Assembly: GCA_963814645.1 (NCBI GenBank)
Contig: CAWFDX010000009.1
Span: 620,001 to 684,000 of the forward strand
Direction of reading: 5' to 3'
DNA length: 64,000 bases
Source: RYN-230 sp963814645
GTDB taxonomy: Bacteria > Actinomycetota > Actinomycetes > Streptosporangiales > Streptosporangiaceae
Position 1 is the first letter of the stretch, and each line of letters starts with the position of its first letter. The translations under genes and the position numbers were made by a program. This document shows, one piece after another, positions 18,450-26,127 of this stretch. The notes beneath the pieces are model-generated. The model was not told the DNA's origin and ran no database searches. It was given only the letters and a program-made list of their open reading frames with translations.

Positions 18450-18573
18450 GTAACAGGCGATGGCGAGCGTGAGAACTTCCATCGTTCCGTCCGGGCCCTG
18501 CCCGCCACTCGTAGACACGCCGGGCGCCTCACCTGCCATCACGACACCGCAGGTCACAGCCTCAAATCACGAC
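18450..18573. repeat. second copy of the IS distal end (124 bp)
   Basis: Matches 13563-13686 at 123 of 124 positions (C/T difference at 13624/18511), in the same orientation, both ending TCAAATCACGAC. It is the right boundary of the 6.1-kb insertion. The short length suggests deletion of most of a second IS copy, or one-ended transposition. Confidence 0.85.
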
Positions 18574-18723
18574 TTTGCCGGGTCCCTGGGCCGAGACCCG
18601 GCTGGTCCCGGCCGATGCGCCGCCGACCCGTGTCGCCGACGCCGGGCCGGCCAAGGCCAGCTGGCCGATGACGACGGCCATCGCGGCTGGCACTAGCAGT
18701 GTTCTGGGTACTTTGATTCGCAC
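18562..18723 (-). pseudogene. 5' part (signal peptide) of the split secreted-protein gene
   Basis: GTG 18723, preceded by a GGGGGG ribosome site, opens a frame of 53 codons: RIKVPRTLLVPAAMAVVIGQ, LALAGPASA (a clear signal peptide with Ala-x-Ala cleavage), then TRVGGASAGTSRVSAQGPGK before it runs into IS sequence and stops at 18562. The break falls at the same palindrome as the 3' part at 12.43 kb, on the same strand and in the matching frame. Before the insertion the whole gene would have encoded about 476 residues. Confidence 0.75.
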
Positions 18724-18893
18724 GTATACCCCCCGTTATGAGAAATAGGCCACACTCCGGCGCGGCACAGTTTCACTGCACGGCAGAGTATGGACACAAA
18801 CCACGAGGGGATTTACCCAGCCACGCTGCCGCCGAGCCTTAACAAAAGAGGCGGGACAACGTGGCTGTCCGGAATATCCGGGAAAGAGCCCAG

Positions 18894-19082
18894 CTACCCG
18901 ATGACCAGGAGGGCGATCAGGAACAGGACCACGGCCACACCGATCACGACCGCGGCCAGGATGGCCACCCGGTTGCGGGAGGCTCGCATCTGCCACGGCG
19001 CGGAGTCGGCACCTGAGCGCCCGTCCGCAAATGCGCGGAACTGCGCGGTGCTGGCGGACGGGTCCATGTCACGGTCAGGCAT
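18894..19082 (-). CDS. small single-pass membrane protein
   Basis: 62 residues from ATG 19082. The N-terminal half is hydrophilic (MPDRDMDPSASTAQFRAFAD) and the C-terminus is one strongly hydrophobic helix after a basic RASRNR (VAILAAVVIGVAVVLFLIAL). The charge pattern predicts the N-terminus inside. No family recognised. It lies upstream of the split secreted gene, so it could be co-transcribed with it. Support comes from the clean topology and high third-position G+C. Confidence 0.5.
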   Translation of the reverse strand: MPDRDMDPSASTAQFRAFADGRSGADSAPWQMRASRNRVAILAAVVIGVAVVLFLIALLVIG

Positions 19083-19179
19083 GCGCTCGACTGTAGCGGC
19101 GGTGACCAGGCCATCGCGGGGTTTATTACGGATTCGAGGTGAATTTACCGCGCTCTGATGCTTTCCCGGCGATCTATGC

Positions 19180-19662
19180 TTACCCCCCGGCGTCGCTCCG
19201 TGGCTGGATGTCGGTGCGGCTGACCAATCGCGATAGCACGATTACGCTGCGAGTGCGGACGACGAACGGCTCCGCGACAATCTGTTCCACCACCCGCTCG
19301 AAATGCTGCACGTCGGCCGCCCGGATGTGCAGCAGCGCATCCGCCTCGCCGGTGATCGTGCAGGCCCCGGTCACCTCCGGGTACTTGCTGAGCGCCGCGC
19401 CGATGCTGCTCGGCGAGGTCCGGCCCAGGCAGAACAGCTCCACGTACGCCTCGGTGGTCCAGCCCAGCGCGGACGGATCCACGGTCACCGTGAACCCGGT
19501 GATCGCGCCGGACGCGCGCAGCCGGTCCACCCGCCGCTTGACCGCGGACGCGGACAGGCCGACCCGGCCCCCGATGTCGGCGTAGCTGGCCCGGGCGTCC
19601 GCCACCAGCGCGGCGACGATCCGCTCATCCAGCTCATCGAGGGCGGCAGCACGTCCAGGCAC
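19180..19662 (-). CDS. Lrp/AsnC family regulator
   Basis: 160 residues. The N-terminal HTH (LDELDERIVAALVADARASY, then ADIGGRVGLSASAVKRRVDR) is followed by a RAM/AsnC ligand domain (AITGFTVTVDPSALGWTTEA, GACTITGEADALLHIRAADV). It is a DNA-binding regulator that usually responds to an amino acid. Agmatinase lies about 1.4 kb away, and Lrp regulators often control arginine or ornithine catabolism, so a link is possible but not shown. ATG start at 19662; the upstream ATG in another frame is a shadow. Confidence 0.88.
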   Translation of the reverse strand: MPGRAAALDELDERIVAALVADARASYADIGGRVGLSASAVKRRVDRLRASGAITGFTVTVDPSALGWTTEAYVELFCLGRTSPSSIGAALSKYPEVTGACTITGEADALLHIRAADVQHFERVVEQIVAEPFVVRTRSVIVLSRLVSRTDIQPRSDAGG

Positions 19663-20000
19663 GATCCGATCCTGCCAGCCCAGGCCGCCAGCCGACCATG
19701 TCGGCCCGGTCGGTTACTAATTAGCAAAGACACTTTCCGGTAACCAGACGATACCGGCGCGCCACCCAGGCGATACCCGCACGACCCAGCGGCCCGAGCA
19801 TCATTAGCGGGGACAGCGTGGCAAATCGCGAGAACTGCCCGTTTCGCGTACCTTACCGCCGGGAAGCAGGACCAACACCAGTCCGCCTGTGACCGTTACC
19901 CGCCGACCGCCGCCCGGTGAGCAGATCCGCACCGCGGAGCCGGCCAGTGCCCGCACTGCACGCTCTGACTGCGCTGACGGACTGGGAGCAAGGGATCGTC

Positions 20001-20963
20001 ATGAGGGTCTGCACCAAGTGCGGAAACGTGGCGACCGGGCAGCAGCGGTTCTGCACCCGGTGTGTCGCGCCGCTCGATCCGGCGGAGCCAGCCGATACCC
20101 GGCCCGCTCCGTGGTGGGAGGACGACCCCTACTGGTCCGACCCGGGCGCCGTGGACGACTGGTTCGCCGGCGGTGAGGCGGAGACCAGCGTGATGCCGTT
20201 GCTGGTGGACGACCCGGCTGAGGACGGCGACTGGGACCAGGCCGGCCGCGGCGGCCGGCTGTACTACCCATCGGCCGACCCCCGGCGCGCCTCGGCCGGC
20301 CGCCGGGCCCAGATCATCAGCGCCGTGCTGGCCGCGGTGGCCCTGCTGGCCGGCGGGGTGACCGCGTGGAGCGCGTTCGGCCATCACCAGCGGATGGACT
20401 CGGGCGCCCGGCTGTCCAGCAACAGCCAGACCTCCGGGCACTCGCGGCGAGCCACGCCCAGCCCGCGGCCCGCTACCTCGGGGTGGCCCACGACGCCCGC
20501 CCCGTCCGACGCGCCGTCCGCCACACCGTCCGGCACCCCACGGGCGTCCAGCCCGGACGGCTTTACCGTGCTGATCGCGCCAGGGCTGAGGCGCAATCCG
20601 GCCGCGCACCAGGTAGACGGCTTGCTAATGAGCTACTTCACGGCCATCAACACGCACGACTTCGGGCAGTATGCGAGCACGTTCCTGCCCAGCCTCCGGC
20701 ACCAGCTCAGCGCGACCTCGTTCGCCAGCGGGTACAAATCCACCCGGGATTCAAACGCCAGCCTGGTCGGCATCGGCATGGCGCCGCGGCACGGTCTGGC
20801 CGTCACGGTGACGTTCACCAGCACCCAGCGACCGGTGCCCAGTCTGGGCGTGACCGGATGTACCTACTGGGCCGTCACCCTGTTCCTCGGCGAGCACGGG
20901 AGCGGCTTCCTGATTGGGGCCGCGCCGAGCGGCTACCACCCCTATCACCACGCCTGCGACTGA
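20001..20963 (+). CDS. zinc-ribbon membrane protein (paralogue A)
   Basis: 320 residues from ATG 20001. An N-terminal zinc ribbon (MRVCTKCGNVATGQQRFCTR, two Cys pairs) is followed by an acidic Trp-rich stretch, one membrane helix (AQIISAVLAAVALLAGGVTA), a Ser/Pro/Thr-rich linker and an extracytoplasmic domain with VDGLLMSYFTAINTHDFGQY, GYKSTRDSNASLVGIG and CTYWAVTLFLGEHGSGFLIG. The last domain matches that of the gene at 22234. The order ribbon-helix-linker-domain suggests a sensor or partner protein with its ribbon in the cytoplasm and its NTF2-like C-domain outside. Function unknown. Confidence 0.75.
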   Translation: MRVCTKCGNVATGQQRFCTRCVAPLDPAEPADTRPAPWWEDDPYWSDPGAVDDWFAGGEAETSVMPLLVDDPAEDGDWDQAGRGGRLYYPSADPRRASAGRRAQIISAVLAAVALLAGGVTAWSAFGHHQRMDSGARLSSNSQTSGHSRRATPSPRPATSGWPTTPAPSDAPSATPSGTPRASSPDGFTVLIAPGLRRNPAAHQVDGLLMSYFTAINTHDFGQYASTFLPSLRHQLSATSFASGYKSTRDSNASLVGIGMAPRHGLAVTVTFTSTQRPVPSLGVTGCTYWAVTLFLGEHGSGFLIGAAPSGYHPYHHACD

Positions 20964-21039
20964 GGGGCCCTGGGCTGGCCCGGGCCTGGGCGGGCATACT
21001 AGCGCCGCTGAGGGTGCACCGATGAGCTGGGGAGAAGTC

Positions 21040-22065
21040 ATGGCACGGCTGGGTGGGATGTACGGACCGGATGCGACCTTCCTCGGCGTGCCCCGGGCGG
21101 ATCTGGGCGACCCGGCCTCCTGGGCGGGCACCGACATCATGATCATCGGCGCCCCGTTCGACGGCGGGACCTCACACCGGCCCGGCGCGCGGTTCGGCCC
21201 GCAGGCCATCCGGTTCACCGACTACCTGCCGCACGACGGGTCCCGGCCGCACCTGGCCCTGGGCGTGGACCCGCTGACCGAGCTCCGGGTGGCCGACGCG
21301 GGCGACATCGAGATGCCGTCCGGGGACACCGAACTGTCGCTGCGCCGCCTGGAGGGAGCGGTGCAGCGGGCCGCCGAGGGCGGCGCGATCCCGGTCATCC
21401 TCGGCGGTGACCACACCATTGCGTTCCCGGACGCGACCGGCGTGGCCCGGCACGTCGGCTGGGGACGGCTGTCCGTCATCCACTTCGACGCGCACGCCGA
21501 CACCGGCGACACCCAGTTCGGCTCGCTGTACGGGCACGGCACCCCGATGCGCCGGCTGATCGAGTCCGGCGCGGTGCGCGGCGACCGGTTCCTGCAGATC
21601 GGGCTGCGCGGCTACTGGCCGGAGCCGGAGACCCTGGACTGGATGGCCGGCCAGCGGATGCGCAGTTACGAGATGACCGAGGTCGTCGCGCGGGGCCTGG
21701 ATGACTGCCTGACCGAGGCGTTCAGCATCGCGGTCGATGACTGCGACGGCGTGTTCCTGTCCGTCGACGTGGACGTCGTCGACCCGGGCATGGCACCCGG
21801 CACGGGCACCCCGGAGCCGGGCGGGCTGACCGGGCGGCAACTGCTCGACGCGGTCCGGCGGATCACCATGGAGCTGCCGGTGGCCGGCGTGGACGTGGTG
21901 GAGGTCGCCCCGCCCTACGACCATGCTGAGGTCACCGCGTTCCTGGCCAGCCGGGTGGTGCTGGAAGCGCTGTCCGGAATCGCCTGGCGGCGCCGCCGGG
22001 CGGCCGGGCAGCCAGATAAGCCAGCCCGCGATCCACGGCGGCCGCTGCTGGAGGATCGCGGCTGA
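21040..22065 (+). CDS. agmatinase-family ureohydrolase
   Basis: About 341 residues, arginase/agmatinase fold, dimanganese enzyme: agmatine (or a guanidino acid) to putrescine plus urea. Metal ligands lie in LGGDHTIAFPD, VIHFDAHADTGDTQF and LSVDVDVVDPGMAPGTGTPE. The GAPFDGGTSHRPGARFGP segment is typical of the speB/guanidinobutyrase branch; substrate within this branch is not certain. ATG 21040 has GGGGAG six bases before it; ATG 21022 upstream is weaker. It lies between two related zinc-ribbon genes, and a product like putrescine would suit the Pot-type importer further on, though that is inference. Confidence 0.85.
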   Translation: MARLGGMYGPDATFLGVPRADLGDPASWAGTDIMIIGAPFDGGTSHRPGARFGPQAIRFTDYLPHDGSRPHLALGVDPLTELRVADAGDIEMPSGDTELSLRRLEGAVQRAAEGGAIPVILGGDHTIAFPDATGVARHVGWGRLSVIHFDAHADTGDTQFGSLYGHGTPMRRLIESGAVRGDRFLQIGLRGYWPEPETLDWMAGQRMRSYEMTEVVARGLDDCLTEAFSIAVDDCDGVFLSVDVDVVDPGMAPGTGTPEPGGLTGRQLLDAVRRITMELPVAGVDVVEVAPPYDHAEVTAFLASRVVLEALSGIAWRRRRAAGQPDKPARDPRRPLLEDRG

Positions 22066-22111
22066 CCTGCTGGTTCGCGGTGAGCCGACTCGGGTTGCGT
22101 GACGAGAAAGC

Positions 22112-22123
22112 TACTCGCGAGTA
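22112..22123. promoter_or_regulatory. palindrome TACTCGCGAGTA
   Basis: A perfect 12-bp palindrome in the 168-bp region before the zinc-ribbon gene at 22234. It resembles the TACTCC-type palindromes at 23544 and 29889, so it may be an operator for a TetR-like repressor. The regulator is not identified. Confidence 0.4.
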
Positions 22124-22233
22124 ACAATTACGGGCAACTAACAGGACGTAGCCGAGTGTTCCGAAACCGGCCGAACCAGCACCACAATGGCCACATCAGG
22201 CGCAGGGTTTGACGGAGCCAGTGGGAGCACGAC

Positions 22234-23457
22234 ATGCGGTTCTGCCCGAACTGCGGGATACCGGTCGGCGAGTCGCCCCGCTATTGCGCCGGTTGCGGAA
22301 CGCAGGTCACCCCGGCGCAACCTGTCCCGTCCCGGGCCGGACCGGCGCCGGCCGTGCGCGGGCCATTCGACAGCGCGCCGCTGCGCCTGGGGGCGGCCGA
22401 CGTCCTGGGAGTGGCCGACGCCCAGCCGGCCGGCAGCGTGTCCGTCGCCGAGTCCCTGCCCGGCGAGCAGGCCGTGGCGGCCCCGGCCGCCGCTGGCGTG
22501 CCGGAGTCCTGGCTACCCGCGGAGCTGGCCGCGGCCAGGCCCAGCCAGACCACCGGGTTCGAGGTCCATGATCCCTGGACGCACCACGAAGTGGCCGACC
22601 CGTGGACCGCGACGGGCCTAGCCGGCTCGCTCGCCGGGGCCGCAGCGACCTCGGTTACCTCCCCGCCCAACTGGTTCGACACCGTGTCTCCCGCCGGCCA
22701 CCCGCAGGCCGATGGGATGCCAGGGGCCGCGCCCGCGACGGCATCGCGGCGCGCGGCCCCGGGCAGCAGGCGCCGGGCGGCGTGGTCCGGCCACCGCATG
22801 ACGATCACCGCCATGGTGGTCACGCTGGCCCTGGTCGGCACGGCCGGGATCGCCGCCTGGCAGGTCAGCCAATTGCACGCGCAGCCGGACGCGGTAGCGA
22901 CCGGCGTGCACCGGCCAGACCGCGGACTGGCCGGCGGGACCAGGCACCCGGGCTCGACGCGGCCCGCGGCGCACGGCCGGCCCGCGGCGCTGCCCCGGGC
23001 GTCCCGGTCCGCCGCCCCGCCCGCGGCACGCAGCGCGGCGACGCCCGCCCCGGCCGGGAACGGAGTGGTGACCGTCGGCCCGCAGGCCGCGCGCGGGCCG
23101 CAGGTGCGCGGCGTGGTGGCGCTGCTGACCACGTATTTCGAGTCGATCAACGACCAGAACTTCGCGCAGTACCAGAGCCTGTTCGTCCCGTCGATCCAGC
23201 GGATGATGACCCACTTCGGCAGCGGCTACGCCGGCACCTTCGACTCCGGGGCCACGCTGACCCAGCTCGTCGCGACCGGGCCGCACGGGCTGGCCGCGAC
23301 GGTCGCGTTCATCAGCCACCAGAACCCGGCCAACAGCCCGGACGGCGCCAGCTGCGACAGCTGGCTGATCACCCTGTTCCTCAAGCAGCAGGGCGCCGCG
23401 CTGCACATCCGGCACCCGCGGCCCGGCTTCCCGCAGTCCGTGCTGGCTTGCGGCTGA
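22234..23457 (+). CDS. zinc-ribbon membrane protein (paralogue B)
   Basis: 407 residues. Zinc ribbon at the N-terminus (MRFCPNCGIPVGESPRYCAG then CGTQV: two CxxC pairs), a long Ala/Pro-rich cytoplasmic linker, one membrane helix (MTITAMVVTLALVGTAGIAA), a Pro/Ser-rich stretch and a C-terminal domain: VVALLTTYFESINDQNFAQY, FGSGYAGTFDSGATLTQLVA, LAATVAFISHQNP and SCDSWLITLFLKQQG. This domain is alignable with that of paralogue A (YFxxINxxxFxQY, then a GxxxTxDSxAxL motif). Shape suggests a membrane sensor or scaffold; function not known. Confidence 0.78.
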   Translation: MRFCPNCGIPVGESPRYCAGCGTQVTPAQPVPSRAGPAPAVRGPFDSAPLRLGAADVLGVADAQPAGSVSVAESLPGEQAVAAPAAAGVPESWLPAELAAARPSQTTGFEVHDPWTHHEVADPWTATGLAGSLAGAAATSVTSPPNWFDTVSPAGHPQADGMPGAAPATASRRAAPGSRRRAAWSGHRMTITAMVVTLALVGTAGIAAWQVSQLHAQPDAVATGVHRPDRGLAGGTRHPGSTRPAAHGRPAALPRASRSAAPPAARSAATPAPAGNGVVTVGPQAARGPQVRGVVALLTTYFESINDQNFAQYQSLFVPSIQRMMTHFGSGYAGTFDSGATLTQLVATGPHGLAATVAFISHQNPANSPDGASCDSWLITLFLKQQGAALHIRHPRPGFPQSVLACG

Positions 23458-23521
23458 CCTGGCCGTGCATCTGACCTGGCCCGTGCTTCTGACCTGTCCC
23501 GTGCTTCTGACCTGGGCGGTG
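23454..23521. repeat. 17-18-bp tandem repeat, four units
   Basis: Units begin CTGACCTG at 23454, 23471, 23489 and 23507 (17, then 18, then 18 bp apart); the first unit includes the stop codon of the zinc-ribbon gene. Units 2 and 3 differ at one base (GGCCC/GTCCC). No stem is formed. It may have arisen by slippage. Confidence 0.7.
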
Positions 23522-23543
23522 CCTTCGCCGGGAGCAGGACGGC

Positions 23544-23559
23544 TACTCCGCGCGGAGTA
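23544..23559. promoter_or_regulatory. palindrome TACTCCGCGCGGAGTA
   Basis: A perfect 16-bp palindrome in the 214-bp region before the MMPL transporter gene, about 110 bp before its start. Arms match those of the palindrome at 29889 (TACTCC-GGAGTA). Likely an operator; the regulator is unknown. Confidence 0.5.
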
Positions 23560-23671
23560 CACAACGGGGTCCTGACGGCGGTCAACTGCCTCCACCGGCA
23601 GGACGTGCCAGGCGGCGCCGGTCAGCAGGATCGGAAGAGCCATCACTCCTCCGGCTCGCAGGAGACCGACC

Positions 23672-25924
23672 ATGCCTGGCTCATCCACCGCACTCCGCCC
23701 CGGCGGCACCGGCACCCCGGGGACGCTCCGTCCCGGGCTGCTGGGCACGCTCGGGCGCACCTGCTTCCGGCACCGCTGGCTCACCCTGGTCACCTGGCTC
23801 ATCATGGTGGCCTGCCTGATCACGCTGTGGACCAGGTTCGGTGCGCCGGCCCAGGACAACTTCACCGGCAACGACCCCGGCCAGACTCTGCTGAACCAGC
23901 ACTTCCACCGGCAGTCCGGGGACACGCTGACGCTGGCCATCCAGTCCACCGCACCGGTCGGCTCCCCGGCGGTGCGGGCCCGGGTGGCCAGCGCGCTGGT
24001 CCCGTTCGCACACGCCGCACATGTCACCGCGGTGGACAGCCCGTACCGGGTACCAGGGCAGATCTCGGCCGGCGGGCACATCGCGTTCGCCACCATCCAG
24101 TTCGGCGTCCCCGGCGCCAGCATCAGCAACGCCGAGGCGCTGTCGCTGATGCACGACGCCCGGGCCGCGTCGGGGCACGGGGTCAGCTTCGCCCTGGGCG
24201 GCGACGTGGTTGACCAGGCCGAGACGCCGTATGGCGGGCCGACCGAGGGCATCGGCGTGCTGGCCGCCGCCATCGTGCTGCTGATCGCGTTCGGCTCGCT
24301 GCTGGCCATGGGGCTGCCGGTGCTTACCGCGGTGCTCGGCATCGGCGCCGGGCTGTCGCTGATCGCGCTGCTCGGGCACATCTTCCCGGCGCCGTCGTTC
24401 TCGCCGATCGTCGCGTCCATGATCGGTCTCGGGGTGGGCGTCGACTATGCGCTGTTCATCGTCACCCGGTTCCGTGAGGCGCTGCGTAGCGGCCGCCCGC
24501 CGGAGGACGCCGCGGTGCTGGCCATGCGGACCGCGGGCCGGACCGTGCTGATCGCCGGCACGACCGTGATCATCGGGATGCTCGGCCTGCTGGTGCTGCG
24601 CGAGTCGCTGATGAACGGGGTGGCCATCGCGGCCGCCGCCACGGTCGCGATGGTGCTGCTCGGCTCGCTGACTCTGCTGCCCGCGCTGCTCGGCTTCACC
24701 GGTGCCCGGCTGGCCAAGCCGTCGCGGGTGCGGCTGCCGCGCTGGCTGGGTGGGCGGACCGCCAGCCCGGCGGGTGCGGCCTCGGCCAAGCGCCCGGCCG
24801 CCGAGCGGTGGGCCGCCTTGATTCAGCGGCGGCCGACCGCGGCCGCGGTGCTGTCCGCCGGGCTGATCCTGGCCCTGGCCGCCCCGGCGCTCGGCATGAA
24901 GCTGAGCATGCCCGACGAGTCCAGCCAGGCCCGCGGGACCATGGGGTACGCGAGCTACGCCACCATGGCCAAGGGGTTCGGGCCCGGATTCGACGCACCG
25001 CTGATCGTGGCGGCCGCGCTGCCCTCACCGGCTACCAGCACGGCCCAGCTGCGCACCGCCATCGCGGCTACTCCGGGCATCGCGCGGGTTACCCCGGCGC
25101 AGGTCAGCCACGACGGCAAGGCGGCCATGATGATCGCCTACCCGACGACCGGTGAGCAGAACGCGGCCACCAACGCGCTGGTCAACCAGCTGCGCGGGCA
25201 CGTGCTGCCACGGGCCACCGCAGGCACCGGTATCCGGGCCTACCTGACCGGGCCGAACGCGGCCAACGTGTCCTTCGCCAACCTGGTCGGCCAGCGGCTG
25301 CCCTGGCTGATCGGCGTCGTGGTCGCGCTGTCCATGGTGCTGCTGCTGATCATGTTCCGGTCGGTCACCGTGGCGGTGAAGGCGGCGCTGATGAACCTGC
25401 TGTCGATCTCGGCCGCGTACGGGGTCCTGGTCCTCATCGCGCAGGACGGCTGGCTGGGCCTGCTGTTCGGGTTCCCGGAGAAGATGCCGGTGACCACCTG
25501 GGTGCCGATGTTCCTGTTCGTCATCCTGTTCGGCCTGTCCATGGACTATGAGGTGTTCCTGCTGTCCCGGATCCGGGAGAGCTACGACATCACCGGCGAC
25601 AACGCGGCCTCGGTCGCCACCGGCCTGGCCCGCACCGCCCGGGTGATCACCGCGGCGGCGGCCATCATGGTGGTGGTATTCCTGTCCTTCGTGCTCGGCG
25701 CGAACGTGTCGGTGAAACAGGTCGGCCTGGGCCTGGCCGTAGCCGTGCTGATCGACGCGACCGTGGTCCGGATGGTGCTCGTCCCCGCGGTCATGGAACT
25801 GCTCGGCAAGGCCAACTGGTGGCTACCCCGGCCGCTGGCCCGCATCCTGCCCAGCACCGCCCTGACCGAGGCCGACCCCACCCCCCCCCCGGCTCCCCCG
25901 GTCCGGGTCCCCGCCACCCGCTAA
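23672..25924 (+). CDS. MMPL-family RND transporter
   Basis: 750 residues, two repeats of an RND fold. Repeat one: a membrane helix (WLTLVTWLIMVACLITLW), an external loop domain, then four to five helices with EGIGVLAAAIVLLIAFGSLL and the GVGVDYALFIVTRFREAL motif. Repeat two mirrors it with VVVALSMVLLLIMFRSVTVA, PMFLFVILFGLSMDYEVFLL and SVKQVGLGLAVAVLIDATVV. The conserved GxxxDY pairs carry the proton-relay Asp residues. Such proteins export lipids, lipopeptides or drugs. ATG start at 23672 follows a modest AGGAG-like site. A nearby palindrome may control it. The C-terminal tail is Pro-rich and hydrophilic. Confidence 0.88.
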   Translation: MPGSSTALRPGGTGTPGTLRPGLLGTLGRTCFRHRWLTLVTWLIMVACLITLWTRFGAPAQDNFTGNDPGQTLLNQHFHRQSGDTLTLAIQSTAPVGSPAVRARVASALVPFAHAAHVTAVDSPYRVPGQISAGGHIAFATIQFGVPGASISNAEALSLMHDARAASGHGVSFALGGDVVDQAETPYGGPTEGIGVLAAAIVLLIAFGSLLAMGLPVLTAVLGIGAGLSLIALLGHIFPAPSFSPIVASMIGLGVGVDYALFIVTRFREALRSGRPPEDAAVLAMRTAGRTVLIAGTTVIIGMLGLLVLRESLMNGVAIAAAATVAMVLLGSLTLLPALLGFTGARLAKPSRVRLPRWLGGRTASPAGAASAKRPAAERWAALIQRRPTAAAVLSAGLILALAAPALGMKLSMPDESSQARGTMGYASYATMAKGFGPGFDAPLIVAAALPSPATSTAQLRTAIAATPGIARVTPAQVSHDGKAAMMIAYPTTGEQNAATNALVNQLRGHVLPRATAGTGIRAYLTGPNAANVSFANLVGQRLPWLIGVVVALSMVLLLIMFRSVTVAVKAALMNLLSISAAYGVLVLIAQDGWLGLLFGFPEKMPVTTWVPMFLFVILFGLSMDYEVFLLSRIRESYDITGDNAASVATGLARTARVITAAAAIMVVVFLSFVLGANVSVKQVGLGLAVAVLIDATVVRMVLVPAVMELLGKANWWLPRPLARILPSTALTEADPTPPPAPPVRVPATR

Positions 25925-25942
25925 TTCCACCCGCTCTAGTTT

Positions 25943-25990
25943 GTGATCATGACTTTGGTGTCATTAGAACGACACCAAAGTCATGATCAC
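25943..25990. terminator. perfect 20-bp hairpin
   Basis: GTGATCATGACTTTGGTGTC (25943-25962) and its exact complement at 25971-25990 enclose an eight-base loop. It lies 19 bp after the MMPL stop and probably ends transcription; the sequence is unusually A+T-rich for this genome. It could equally be a genome-wide repeat unit, because it lacks a T-run. Confidence 0.6.
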
Positions 25991-26127
25991 GATTTATATT
26001 TGGCAGCCGGCCACGGGGTTGAGCATGATCGCTTACTGCTGATCAGGGAGTTGGTAAATTACCTCTCGCGCGGCGGGCCGGGGCGTGTCGCATGCCCGAT
26101 AATCCCGGCACAGGGGAGGGTCGGCCT

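Larger units (their letters stand above)
12434..18573. mobile_element. 6.1-kb insertion bounded by ISAs1-type ends (composite-like)
   Basis: The left end abuts the secreted gene at CCGGCAAA-GTC (12427-12437) and the right end abuts GAC-TTTGCCGG (18571-18581). Left of the insertion is an IS copy; at the right is a 124-bp copy (18450-18573) of that IS's distal end in the same orientation, 123 of 124 bases identical to 13563-13686. Between them lie five genes. The flanks are inverted complements of each other, so the target was a palindrome (CCGGCAAAGTC-AC-GACTTTGCCGG); no direct target duplication is seen. Exact ends are uncertain by about 5 bases because GTC/GAC could belong to target or element. 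Confidence 0.7.

Noticed and set aside
12434..18573. Direct target-site duplication of the insertion
   Set aside because: Flanks are inverted complements (CCGGCAAA/TTTGCCGG), not direct repeats.
23454..23521. Iteron-type origin or operator array
   Set aside because: Only four imperfect units at a gene's stop codon; no replication gene or dyad nearby.
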